A DNA stretch of 64,000 nucleotides, from positions 3,720,001 through 3,784,000 of the forward strand of contig NC_134440.1 in the NCBI RefSeq assembly GCF_030867145.1. Direction: 5' to 3'. A model generated the notes under the pieces. It saw only the letters and a list, made by a program, of their open reading frames with translations. It was not told the DNA's origin and ran no database searches. A program made the position numbers and the translations under genes. The stretch comes from Opisthocomus hoazin. Lineage: Eukaryota > Chordata > Aves > Opisthocomiformes > Opisthocomidae. Positions 37,761 through 54,545 of this stretch are shown here, piece by piece (the first letter of the stretch is position 1; every line of letters begins with the position of its first letter).

Positions 37761-40700
37761 CAAAAAATAACAATAAAAGGCAAAACAAAAAAAAATTACA
37801 ATAAATGCATGAAGCAGCAGGGCTGAGATGGCTTCCCCTGCCTGACGCGGGCAGGTTACAGCAAAGGCTTGGAGCCGAGGGCAATCCACGGTGCTGCAGA
37901 GGAGGCAGCGGGGCTGGGGGTGACCCGGGGCGGGCAGGGCCCCCCCCAGCACCCCTGCATGGGGCCGCGCCGCTGCCTCGGGCCTGATCTGGGGAGGAAC
38001 CGGAGATGCTGCTGAAGATGAAAAGCGGTTTGTGGTTTTGTCTGCCCTGCACGCAGTTACCGGAGGCGTCAGCGTTGACTTGCTGAGAGGGCAAAAAATA
38101 AAAAGGAAGAAGAAAAAAATAAAATAAAATTGGGGTTAGTAGCACGGGGAAGTCCGGGGAACGCAGCCCCGGCACAGCCGCGGTGCCTCGGCTGCAGCCG
38201 CCGGCGTACGGCTCGGCTTCCTCACAGCTGCTTTTGGCCCCAGTCGTGTTTTGCGAGGGATTTCACCGAAACGACGCGCGCAGCACCGGCACGCGTGGGC
38301 GGAAGCCATGCTGACGCCGACCGGAGACCGAGCGCTGGGGAGCGTGGCCGGGGCGGCAAGCGGCCGCGTTTCGGCACGTTCCCCGCACGACCCTCCAGCC
38401 GCGGGTGGGTCGGGCTCCGCAGCTCTTCCCAGGGATGGGGACGGCTGCGATGGCGGCATTCCCATGGCCGGGGGTCCCGGCTGGCCGTGTCCGTGCAGGA
38501 CCTCTGTACCGTGCCCACTGGTGTCCGGCACCGCACGCCCAGGGCATCCCAGCTGCCAGTGGAGCCACGAGGTGGCACCAGCCCCGCGTCCCCACGGTGC
38601 TTCCCCACCTCCCGGTAGCTCAAAGCCATCCTCCCCTCCCCGCCACGTCACCCCACAGCGCCGGCACCCTCCGTCCTTGCTCTCCGGCACCCCAAATCCC
38701 CAGGGATCAGCCGGAGATCGGAGACCTGGCATCCTCCCAGCCCCAGAAACCCAGCTGGAGAGATCAGATTTAGGGATTTTACTGGGATTTGGGCGATGCC
38801 GGGCTCGCTGTCGGAGCGCACCAGGCCAGCCACGTGCGGAGGAAGTATTCGGTTACCGGCTCACACTCGGGTTTCGGCGCCGGCCCATGTTTACAGCCCG
38901 TTTTTGGGGCCGGAGCGGCGAAGGAAGCAGCACCGGGGTCACGGCTCGGTGCGGTTGGGCGGCAGGGGTAAACACATTGCCCGGCTCGGGGCCAGCGCCG
39001 GCAGCGGTTAATCATTCCCGGTCACGGAAGAAGTTCACGCTGGGACAGCCAGTCCCGACTGCTGCGTGAAAAACACCCCAGGGAGGGGGGTGCGGGGACG
39101 GGAGACCCCCCCACTGTCACCCTCTGGGGATCGATCCCACCTGCAGTGCCGCTCATGTCCCCGCATGCCTGCAGGGACAGCCCGTCCCTGCCAGCAGACC
39201 CACTGTGTCCCCCCGTTCCCCCCACCCCCCGTTCCTTTCCCACACATGTCCTGAGTTGGCCAGTGCTCTGCTGGGAGCATGGTGCTGTGCAGAGCCCATG
39301 AGCAACGTGCCGGGGAAAACTAATTAAGCTGGCCTTGCCAATTAGTGCGAGTGAACGGCTCAGGACTTTCTAATTAGTTGAAGTTTCACAGGACTGTTTT
39401 TCAAATGAGTCTGTGGGAGCTGCTCTCAGTCTAGCGACCCGAGGCCGGCCGCCAGGCCAGCTTTCGCAGCCAGGACGTGACCTTCCCCGCTCCTCCGTCC
39501 GGATCCGACCCCGTGCAGGACCCAGACGTGCCGCAGGGCATCGGTTCTGCCCAGCAAGAGCACTCACTGCCCGCAGCCTGAGAACAGGCAACTCGTTACA
39601 CCAAACAGGGGACGGCTTCTAGGACAGCTCTGGGGCAAGCAGCGAAAAAACACCTCAATGCGGGAAAAAATATTGCTCAGGGGGATGGTGGGAGCACGGC
39701 CGGATCAGCATCGACCCCACAGGCACCATGAGCCATGGGGTCCCCCATCTTTGGGGTCTTTGTGAGTGAGCGGAGCAGCCCCAGCCGCCCGCACACACGT
39801 ACCCCCACACCTTTACAAGCAGCCTTTTATTTTTAGAGGAGGACATCTGACTGTCCCGCCATGCCTTTTTTTTATTGCCCGATACGCTATTTCTGTACGG
39901 CTGTTTACAGCCGCCGGTGCCAGCGCTGCCCGAGCGCCGGCCGTGAAGGTGCTGTCAGCCGAGGCGAGGGCTCAGCCTCACCTAAAAGGGGGGAAAATCC
40001 TCTCCCTATTCCCTCTGGGGCCCGCTGACACGTCCCCAAAAGCACACGGCACTGGGGATGCGCAGGGGTGGATTTACCCCGCTCTTGCTAAGTGGGAAAA
40101 TTCAGCGCCGCGTCCCGGGAAGGCACGCGGTGCAGCCGGCCGGAGCTGCCGGAGCCGCCGGAAGGTGCTCGGAGCCCGGGGGTTTGCTTTGGGCTCCCCG
40201 ATCTTGGGAGACGCGAGCTCAGCCGGCACCGGAGGAAAACCATCAAATAGCTGGAGGGGTTTGCTGCAGCCCCATGAACCCCAGCTCCTGCGGACTCCAA
40301 CCCCCCGGGGAAGGCGAGCTCCATCCCCGCGGGTCCGGGCTGGGATTTTGCTCCCAGATCGAGGAGCTGAACTGGTTTCCCAGCCTGGGGCAAACCCAGC
40401 CTCGCAGAGCCACGGCCTGGTTTGACCAGGGGCAGTGGAGAAGGTCGCAACCCCGCAACCCCTTCCCTCATCTGTCCGTCCTTCTCGAAGCCCCTTCCCC
40501 GCGCCCAGTGCCCTTCGTCCCTCGCCGAGCCCCAGCGCAGCGCGGGGCCGATGCCAGCGAGGCGTTTGAGCCCGGCCCGACCACGAGCCGGGGCAGGAGG
40601 AGGATTATTTGCCGGGCAAAAAGCCACCGCTGCCACCACCTACACAATGCCACCCGCTCCCGGGGGGATTAGGTAACCATTCAGGACCTGCTTTGGCTTA

Positions 40701-43361
40701 ATCTCTAAGCAAACAAACCGATCCCTAGGATTTTTTTTTCTTTTAATTATTATTTTACTCTTTAAGCAGAATTCAAGGGCTGCACCCAGGGGCAGGGGGC
40801 TCATTCCCCCTCCCCAGCACCGCAAAATCCCCGTGGCCGGGAGGCTCAGCGGGTCCTTCAGGTGGGAAAACCTCTGCAGCTGGGGAATTTTCACTCTTCC
40901 TCCCCAAGAAAAGCTTTCAGGGTTCTCGCCCCCCCAAGCATCGTTGGCACAAGCATCCCGGCCGTGTCCGTGCGGTGGGGAAGGGGCTGCAGGGACCACA
41001 GCCGGACAGACGGCCACCGGCCACAGCCGGGCTCGGCTGGTTTTGAAAGTCACGGGCATTCCAGCGCCGGCGTTTCGCAACCGTACAGTGTCACAACAAC
41101 AACAACAACATCCACAACTGCAGCTCTACTTTGTGAGCAGGGCTCAGCACCCCCGGCCCTTTCCTGCTCGAGTCAGGCTGAGCTCTCCTGCTGCAACAGC
41201 TTCACCCAGGCGAGTGTTCTTTCCAAACCCGAAAATCGAAGATGACTTGAAGCAACATAAAAATTGAATCTTTAATTTTTTTTCCCCCCACCAAGAGGAG
41301 CTTGGAGCTGTGCTGCAGGGCTGCACCAGACGCTCACAGCCCTGCAAAATCCCACCAGGCTGCTGCGTGCCCCAGCACGCGAGCCAGGAGAAGCGGTTAG
41401 AAACCATCTTCTCCCTCTGCCACGTGAGAAACGCCCGGGTGATGGCAGGAAATATTTTCTTTCCGCAGTTTTGATGTTTTCGGATGGCTGCTCTCAGGGC
41501 CGGCAGCCCTGCGGGCGGCTCAGCCTCTGGCACGGCCAAAGCTTTCCAGGCTTTGGCAGCAGCCTGGCGCGGCAAAGCCATAGCTATTGATTTTTTTTTT
41601 CCCCCAAACCAAAACATTGTAATAATAATAATAATAAAAGAAATCATACAACGAGGCTGTTGGGAGCCGGGCAGCCGCCTCCCCGTGCTTTTCCAGCTAT
41701 CGGGGATCTGGAGGGAAAGGACGCGCCGCCCTTATCGGCGCACGCGTTCCCCCGCTCAGCAGCGGAGCCGGCCAGAGATTTGCAGCACAAACATATTTTC
41801 CTCGAGCGGGCAGCCGGGGCTGAGCTAAGCACAGCTGGCTCAGTGGGAACCAGAGAGACCCTCAAAAATCCCATTTTCGCAGCAAACCCCTACCCGTGCA
41901 GGCAGGGAAAGGGCTGATCCCGGAGCAGGCAACCAGCCAAGCTTCGCAGCAATAAACACGGGACAAGAACCACCACCCCCCCCGCCAGGACCCACTCCCC
42001 CGGTGTTTACCAGCTCTTCGCAAGCAGATTGACTCTCCCGCATTTTTTCACACGCAAAGCTGCCAGGAGAGCGGAGCAAACCGGCTCAGGGCCCCTCGGG
42101 ACTGTCCGGTGGAGCCGCGGCCGCCCCCAGCTATCGCTGCCTCCATCGCCGTGCCGGGATGTGCTGGCATTTACACAGCTGCTCAGCAGGAAAATCCCTC
42201 TCCCTGCTCCTGATGAACCCTTGCATTTAATGATAATTGGGTGCAGGCTTGCTAATGGGGTCGGTGAATGGGGAGGGGGTTTCATTGGAAGCTCCTGGTG
42301 ATGCGTGGGCACCCCTGCAAGCTGGCTTGGGCCCTTCTGCCCCCCCAAACTGGGCTTGGCCTGAGGTTTTGTGTTGAAATCGGCTCAAAATTGCTGCTGC
42401 TTGCAGGGTGGAAGGGGGTGAAGGGGAAGAAAAAAATGAGCACGACCCCATTTCTGGACACTTTGAGAGTGGGGAGCGAGAGGAGGGATGGGAGCTGTGG
42501 GGTTTGCCAGGGGTCCCCCCATGGCGGGAGCTGCCCTGGGACTGGGGCCGAGGGGATGGGGAGCAGCGGGGGTGACAGCCCCCACTCCTCACGTCTGGGC
42601 AGGGGACAGCCGTGTCACCAGAGGATCCCGACCCATCCCCGTCTGCCGGCGTGGGAGCCGTGCCGCGTCCCCAGCCGGGCGATCGCCGTCCCCACGCGCC
42701 CTGTTTGTGTGCCAACACATCACGTGCCGCCGGCGGATGACTCCGGAGGGGCGACTTGTTTTAGTGGTGGTGGTTTTTTTTTGAACAAAACCAAAATATT
42801 TGCATCCCCGTCGGGAGGGCTCTGGGTCACCGAGCCTGGGACGCCGTGCTGGGTTCCCAGCAGGAGAGGGGACACCCGGCTCGGCAGGGAGGGTCCCCAC
42901 TGGCGCCCGGCGCTGGCAGCTCCAGCCCCCCCAGCACAGTCCCCACTGTTTATACATAGACATGTTTGTGCGTGGTGCCTGGCCCTTTTCTTGCTCCCAA
43001 ACAACTGAATAAAAGTCAAAAAGTCGTAAATATTTTCCATTGCCCGAGGGAGGGAGCGGTGACCACGTGAGGGGCTGGGCAGCCCCGTGGCGAGGGACCC
43101 CAAACAAGGGGGATCGGCCCCAGAAAAACAAGGGGTCGGGTTTGATATCGTGAATAAAGGCAGTGATTCGCTCCCGGCAGCCCACGGCAGCAGCCAGCCC
43201 TGCGGTAAATGCGGCACCAGTAGCACCCACTGCCACTGGGGCTCATGGGGTGTCTTGGTGAGCACCACGACGCCCGCTCGCGCCGGCACGATGCTCCCGG
43301 GGCACCGGACACACGGCACACACAACGCATCCCTCCAGCTGCTCCACACCCGACTTTCTGG
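37761..43361. other. Intergenic stretch, no gene recognised
   Basis: Both strands were read for homologous peptides and exon-like segments; none was found. Contents are ordinary GC-rich spacer, a short CAA microsatellite near 41093-41110 and an AAT run near 41620-41636. A TTAATTAA-containing, more A/T-rich patch lies at about 39300-39420. Open frames of 100-270 codons here have no recognisable domains. Confidence 0.5.
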
Positions 43362-43912
43362 CATAGAATCACAGAGTCCCAGCATGGTCGGGGTTGGCAG
43401 GGCCCTCTGTGGGTCACCCAGCCCAACCCCCTCCCCAAGCAGGGTCACCCACAGCAGGGGGCACAGCACCGCGGCCAGGGGGGGCTGGAATATCTCCAGA
43501 GAAGGAGACTCCACAGCCTCCCTGGGCAGCCTGGGCCAGGGCTCTGTCACCCTCAGAGGGAAGAAGTTCTTCCTCATCTTCAGCTGGAGCTTCCTCTGCT
43601 TCAGTTTGTGCCCGTTGCCCCTTGTCCTGTCGCTGGGCACCACTGAACAGAGTCTGGCCCCATCCTCCTGACCCCCACCCTGCAGATATTTATAAGCATT
43701 TCGAAGGTCCCCTCTCAGCCTTCTCTTCTCCAGGCTGAACAAGCCCAGCTCCCTCAGCCTCTCCTCGTAGGAGAGATGCTCCAGTCCCCTCCTCATCCTC
43801 GTAGCCCTCCGCTGGACTCTCCCCAGCAGCTCCTCATCTTTCTTGAACTGGGGAGCCCAGAACTGGACAGAGTACTCCAGATGAGGCCTCACCAGGGCAG
43901 AGTAGAGGGGAA
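43362..43912 (-). mobile_element. CR1 LINE 3' fragment with remnant of ORF2
   Basis: Starts at CATAGAATCACAGAGTCCCA and contains the same ORF2 end as the copies near 18 kb and 19.6 kb ([20 protein letters not shown], then [17 protein letters not shown]). The minus-strand frame is uninterrupted through the element and into flanking sequence, suggesting a young insertion. It is 5'-truncated. Confidence 0.93.
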
Positions 43913-44433
43913 AAAACCAGTGTAGAGGGGCATAAACCAGCCCCGGTTTCTCCGCAGCCTTTCCCCGCACCCGGAGGGGCTCACTGCCTGCGCCGGCCCG
44001 GCCATCGCTCCGGGAAAAAGCTGCGATTCCTGTCGAGCCGGCGGGGAAAGCCCTGGCGCAGGGATGCGGGGACTTTGCCTGTGGTTTGCGTGGGCCGGAG
44101 GGATCTGGCACACAGGAGGCTGAGTCAGCGGGCGGAGGACGGCCGCGATGCCGCCCTGGCATGTCAGGGTGCACGGCTGCTTCCCGGCACAGCTCTGGCA
44201 CCGCCGCGCCAACGGGGACCCCGGGGATGCTGCCGGGGCCGAGCTGTGCCGGTTGCAGCACCGGAGGTTTGGAGCAAAACCAAAGCAAGGCCCGGTGCTG
44301 CCGGGGACTGCGTGCGTGTCCCCAAGGTGCTCGGTGACCCGCTGGCACAGCGTCGGTCCCATCGGAGCAGCCGTCAGCGCCCACTCGCTGCCCCCCGGGG
44401 TGCGAGCGATGCAAGCCCTGCATCCCACCATTG

Positions 44434-44570
44434 GAATCACTGAATTATTAAGGCTGGAAAAGACCTCTAAGATCATCAAGTCCAACCATCAACCCAGCAC
44501 CGCCATGCCTACTAAAGCCAAAGTGCCACGTCTACGCGTTTTTTGAACACCAGCTTCAGAGATGCTGAAT
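44434..44570 (-). mobile_element. CR1 LINE 3' fragment, different subfamily
   Basis: GAATCACTGAATTATTAAGG, then GACCTCTAAGATCATCAAGT and CCAACCATCAACCCAGCACC, an older and shorter CR1 3' end about 0.5 kb from the previous one. Confidence 0.8.
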
Positions 44571-44574
44571 TTGG

Positions 44575-44812
44575 GCAGGGGACCAACCCCATCCCCAGCG
44601 CGGGGACCGAGCGGGGCAGCCCCATTCGGGCCAAATCTGGGTTTATCATCACGGACCGACCCCATCCCCAGCGTGTGGACCAAGCGGGGCAGCCCCATTC
44701 GGGCCAAATCTGGGTTTATCATCACAGACCGACCCCATCCCCAGCGCGGGGACAGAGCGGGGCAGCCCCATTCAGGCAAAATCCAGATTTATCATCACCA
44801 CCCGTGCCTGCC
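44575..44812. repeat. About 72-base tandem repeat, three and a bit copies
   Basis: Each unit runs ACCCCATCCCCAGCGCGGGG, then GGCAGCCCCATTCGGGCCAA and TTTATCATCAC. The copies are almost identical, so the expansion is recent. The array abuts a CR1 fragment. Confidence 0.93.
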
Positions 44813-45204
44813 ACAGACAGAGCAGCCCCCGGTGCCCCCGTGGTGGGTGTTCTGGGGCGGGCTGGGGGCTCGGCCCAGCTGGTGATGGGGGAAGGCGGTG
44901 CTGGATTTGGGAGCTGGATGGGTGCCCGGGCAGCAGCCGCGCAGCTAATCCCCGGCCCTCGCGAGGCTGCGTCGGTGCCGGCACATTCTGTCCCCGCCAG
45001 CGTCGGGATGGCCACGAGCTTCCCGTGTCACCCTCCCCGCGGCACGGCGGCACTGGCCCCCCGCCACTGACCCTCCGCCGGAGGAGAACAACCTCGAGCG
45101 AAGGCCACGGGTGCCGTGCCGGGACCGAGCATCCTTCGGGAACGGGGAGAGCTGGGGGGAAGGAACAGCCCCCAAATGTGCTGCGGAAAGGGGCTGCAGG
45201 GCTG

Positions 45205-45985
45205 TGAGCTGCAGTGGGAGGGGGTCCCAGCACCCTGCAGAGCCGAGAGCTGCTGGGGGAGGGGGTCCCAGTACCCTGCAGAGCCAAGAGCTGCAGTGGG
45301 GGGGGGTCCCAGCACCCTGCAGAGCCAAGAGCTGCAGTGGGGGGGGGGTCCCAGCACCCTGCAGAGCCGAGTGCTGCAGTGGGAGGGGGTCCCAGCACCC
45401 TGCAGAGCTGAGCGCTGCAGTGGGAGGGGGTCCCAGCACCCTGCAGAGCCAAGAGCTGCAGTGGGAGGGGGTCCCAGCACCCTGCGTAGCCAAGAGCTGC
45501 TGGGGGAGGGGGTCCCAGCACCCTGCAGAGCCAAGAGCTGCAGTGGGAGGGGGTCCCAGCACCCTGCGTAGCCAAAAGCTGCAGTGGGAGGGGGTCCCAG
45601 CACCCTGCAGAGCCGAGAGCTGCAGTGGGAGGGGGTCCCAGCACCCTGCAGAGCCAAAAGCTGCAGTGGGAGGGGGTCCCAGCACCCTGCAGAGCTGAGA
45701 GCTGCAGTGGGAGGGGGTCCCAGCACCCTGCAGAGCTGAGAGCTGCAGTGGGAGGGGGTCCCAGCACCCTGCAGAGCCAAGAGCTGCAGTGGGGGGGGGT
45801 CCCAGCACCCTGCAGAGCTGAGAACTGCTGTTGGAGGGGGACCCAGCACCCTGCAGAGCCAAGAGCTGCTGGGGGAGGGGGTCCCAGCACCCTGCAGAGC
45901 TGAGAGCTGCAGTGGGAGGGGGTCCCAGCACCCTGCAGAGCCGAGAGCTGCAGTGGGAGGGGGTCCCAGCACCCTGCAGTGCCCA
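45205..45985. repeat. 41-base minisatellite, about 19 copies
   Basis: Unit: GGGAGGGGGTCCCAGCACCC, then TGCAGAGCCAAGAGCTGCAGT. Copies are nearly identical, differing at CTGCAGAGCC/CTGCGTAGCC and at AGTGGG/TGGGGG. Because the unit has no stop in several frames, it is open for over 250 codons on both strands. The peptides are pure repeats with no domain. Confidence 0.95.
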
Positions 45986-48094
45986 GGGCAGACCGGTCCC
46001 ACATTTTCGGGCCTGATGGGCAACAAGGAAAAGCGAGAGGAGCGGAACTGGGGGGCGGCGTTTCCACGCCCCTCGCGAGGAGCGGATTTTGCCGGGTGGT
46101 CTGGGAAGCATTTTCCAACGCGCGGGGCCAAGAGCTATAAATACTCCCGGCACTGTCATTGCATAACGCTCCTCCTGCCCGGCATCGGGTCTCCGCGCCG
46201 CGACCGTCGCACGTGGCATGGGGCCGTCCGGGCTCAGCAGACCCCCAGGGAGCCCCCGCATCCCCCAACCCCCCCGCGCCGATGAGCAGCAGAACAGCCC
46301 GGGCTGCTCAGCACGGACTTTGGAGCCGGGGAAGACAAACAGCAGAAGGTTGGAGGGAGCACCGGCGGCACTGCCAGCGGTTGTGAAAGCGCTGCTGGGG
46401 TGGGGGGTCCGCACCTCGCCCCGGCTCCGAATACCCAGACCGGGTATTTTTAGGATTCAGGAGTGCAGCCCTTCGCTGGCAAGGGACCCAGACGGGCCAT
46501 CACCCCCCCCTCGCTGCGCTACTGTCTGGCTTTACGAGAAAAACCTGGAGGCACTTGCAAGAATCCCTGCTGGAAAGATCCCTCCCACGTGGGGAGCGGG
46601 AGCGGTGCCCACCGGCGTTGGGTTCCCCGGCCCGGCATCGCCTGTCCCCGTGGCTGCCACCGTCACGGGGCAACGTGCTTTCCCAGAAGGGCGCAGAGGG
46701 ATGGACAGGGTGCTCGGCCGCTCTCCCCCCCCTCCAGCCCTGGGAATAAGCGTCCCCTTGTGCGGCCGGGGCAGATGATCGGGGTCTGACCCGCAGCCCC
46801 CGGCCGTCTCTGCCGCTCGGCGTTTGCCGGCACAGAATGGCTCCCTTGTGCCGTGCCGCGGCGTGGCGGAGGTCGGCCGGGGGATCTGATCACAGGGTTT
46901 CTTTCTTTCGGCGGCATCTTTAACCGGGGGGGGTTGCAGCGCTGCAGTTTGTGCCCTTTGATGCCACCAAACTGCCCCAGCACGGCTGAACCGCGAGGCC
47001 ACGCGGCCCCGGCCGATGCCACCGTGAGCAGGCACGCGTCTCCCGAAACCAGGGTACAAACAACTTCACCGCGAGGCCGGTTAATCCTCTTCCGAGGAAG
47101 ACTACTTGGTGCAACCAGGGAGCCAAATCAAAATCAGATTTGAATAAAGGTTGCTGGAGCACCCAGCTCTTGAAAACACGGGGACAAGTTCTCTGGCTGG
47201 GCTGCAGCCGAGCGCCTGGCCCAGCACGGGAGCACGTGCTCCGGCACCGCCGCGGCGCTGAGCAGCTCAGCAAACAACTGAAATAAAAAAACAAAGTGTG
47301 TGGGGGGGGGAAGTCGCATGCCAGCAGCGATGTTTTTAAACAGCGGAGTCTGTGGAAGACATAACTCAACCTGACTCCAGCCCCGCTTTGCACGCGCCAA
47401 GGTCTGCTGCGCTCAGCAGGGACGCGCAGCACAGAAACGCTGTTAAAAACCGAATCCCGGCCGAAGGAAGCAGGCGCAGGAGCCCCTCGGCGCTTCCTAC
47501 ACAGCAGCAGCCCTTCCCAGCCGGCACAGTGCGGGGCTGATCCCAACCCTCCTTGGGAATGGCCGAGCCCCCACGGCGGGGTCCCGGCTCCTCTGTGCCA
47601 GCTGGACCTGCCGGGTCCCCGCCGGGCTCTGGGGACGGAGGAGAGCGTGTCCGTCCGGACACAGATAGGAAGCGAGCGTGGAAAAACACAACGGGATCGC
47701 TCGCAGCCCGGCTGAGTCGGTGATGGGAAAGGGGCCAAACCTGCACGGGGGTGCAGGAGGCAGAGGCACGGCGTGGAGCATCGCTCTCGGCACGCATCAG
47801 GGGAGCCCGACATCCCGGCAGGGCAGGGGGGCTCCAAGGACGGGGGGGGTCCAACCCTGTTCCCCACTGCTGGGGGGGAGCAGCGCTGGCCAAGCGACCC
47901 AGTCAACCCCAGTGGAGAGTGGGACCGGGTGCGGGGTGGAGCTGGGTGCCTGCGGGGTGATGAAGCGAGGGGAGGGAGCGCTCCCGCTCCGACATCCCGA
48001 CAGCCACGTGAGCAGCACGGCTCCGGGCGATGGGAAGCGTGGGCAGAGCCGATGAGTGGCTCCGGCAGAAAGAGAGCAACAGAAAAATATCCAG
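45986..48094. other. Intergenic stretch with an isolated TATA-like motif
   Basis: No gene is recognised. A TATAAATA motif at 46136-46143 on the plus strand sits in otherwise GC-rich DNA, but no coding exon follows that I can support. The right end runs to the ARRDC2 poly(A) region. Confidence 0.45.
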
Positions 48095-49442
48095 CCAACA
48101 TCTGGATTTAAAGAATTTATTTCAAACAACAACTCCCCAACAAAAAGTCGTACAAAAAGAATAATCAAAGACAAGAATGGTCATTACAAAAGTGTTCACA
48201 GATACTGAAAGTCGTCTGAGCAATCGCCAGCGAGCAGAGCGCAGCCCCAGCACGGAGGCTACGGCACGCTGGGCTTTGGTTGTGCGCAGGGAAGCGAGCG
48301 GCCCCGCGGGCAGGATTGTCTCAGAGAGGGAATGCAAAGGTCCTCAGCACCCAAACTCTGCTCCGGTCACGCTGGAGCGAGCGGAGTCAGCCCCTGGCAC
48401 GCACGCTCGAGCGGTCCGTGCTACAACACACTGGTTGCTACACCAGTGAGCACAGGGTGCTCTACAGGAGCAGGATCAAGCCCATCCTGAGCAGGACTCC
48501 CGGCCCTGAGGGACTCATTTCAGCCTCACATCTCCCCGTCAGCATCTGTAGCTGCCCCCAGCCTCGGACCGAGCGTCCTCCTCTGGTCCTTGGCTGGCAG
48601 GGAGATGCCAGAGCCACGGCTCCAACACCCCCGCGGTGGCACCGCGGTTTGGGGATCGGTTTTTGGCCCCGGCACGGGGGAGGCATCAGCACGTTGTGCA
48701 GGTTTGGTGCTGACACACAGGAGCCAGCGTTCCTGGTCTTGGTAAATGGCACTGAAACGCTGCGGCAGATCATAGATTTGTCCCCCAGGTCCTCTGCGCT
48801 GGGAACAGCCCAGGGAAGCCTTCAGAGTTTTGGCAAACTAGCTCCAACCATTCCCCTTGCTGGCATCACCAGGCTAGTGGCAACGATTATCAGCAGCAGA
48901 CGAAGTCTCTGCTTCATCGGGCCTGAAAAAGGCCTTTTACTTTCTTAGGGAGCTGCAATCCTGGTGAGCTGCTGCAGGAGAAGGGCTGCACCTGCACCAC
49001 CACGGGACTCAAACCCGAGCAAGATTCAAATATTCTCCAGTAATCCTGAGAAACCCCTCCAAGCTCCCGTTTTCCATGACAGGACTTGCCAGAGCACGGC
49101 CACTGCAGGCAAGGGGAGAGCAAATCTCCCCCCTTTGAACCCCCAGATCCTGGGGCAGTTATTAACCCTCCGTGTCCTGCCCCACCACACACGGAGCCGC
49201 TCCATGCCATGGGCTCCACGTGTTCTCCTACCACACGGGAGTCCACAGCACCACGCCTGGTGCGGGTCCGTGGGACGGTCACGCCAAGAGCAGAGGGCAG
49301 CGAGCGGAGCCAGGGTCTCGCCGCTGCGGGAGCTCTGGTCTCGCGGCCACCGCGTCCCCGTTTCCAGACCGAAGTGCCGCGAGGGTGCAAGCTTCCACCC
49401 CAAGGGATCACCAAGCTGTCGACTGCATCCGACGCGCTCCTC
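48095..49442 (-). other. ARRDC2: ARRDC2 3' untranslated region
   Basis: Follows the ARRDC2 stop codon at 49443-49445. The minus strand carries AATAAA at 48116-48121 in an A/T-rich tract (TTTTTGTACGAC, GTTGTTGTTTG), a typical terminal UTR end, so cleavage near 48095-48105 is expected. Confidence 0.7.

Positions 49443-54545
<5,103 letters not shown>

Noticed and set aside
42720-44423. 567-codon minus-strand open frame
   Set aside because: Its recognisable part is the CR1 ORF2 C-terminus; the rest is flanking spacer that happens to be open.
44772-46414. Very long minus-strand open frames (near 490-500 codons) with a repeated LQGAGTPSHCSS motif
   Set aside because: They are the translation of the 41-base minisatellite; two frames are open at once and there is no domain, start context or splice evidence.
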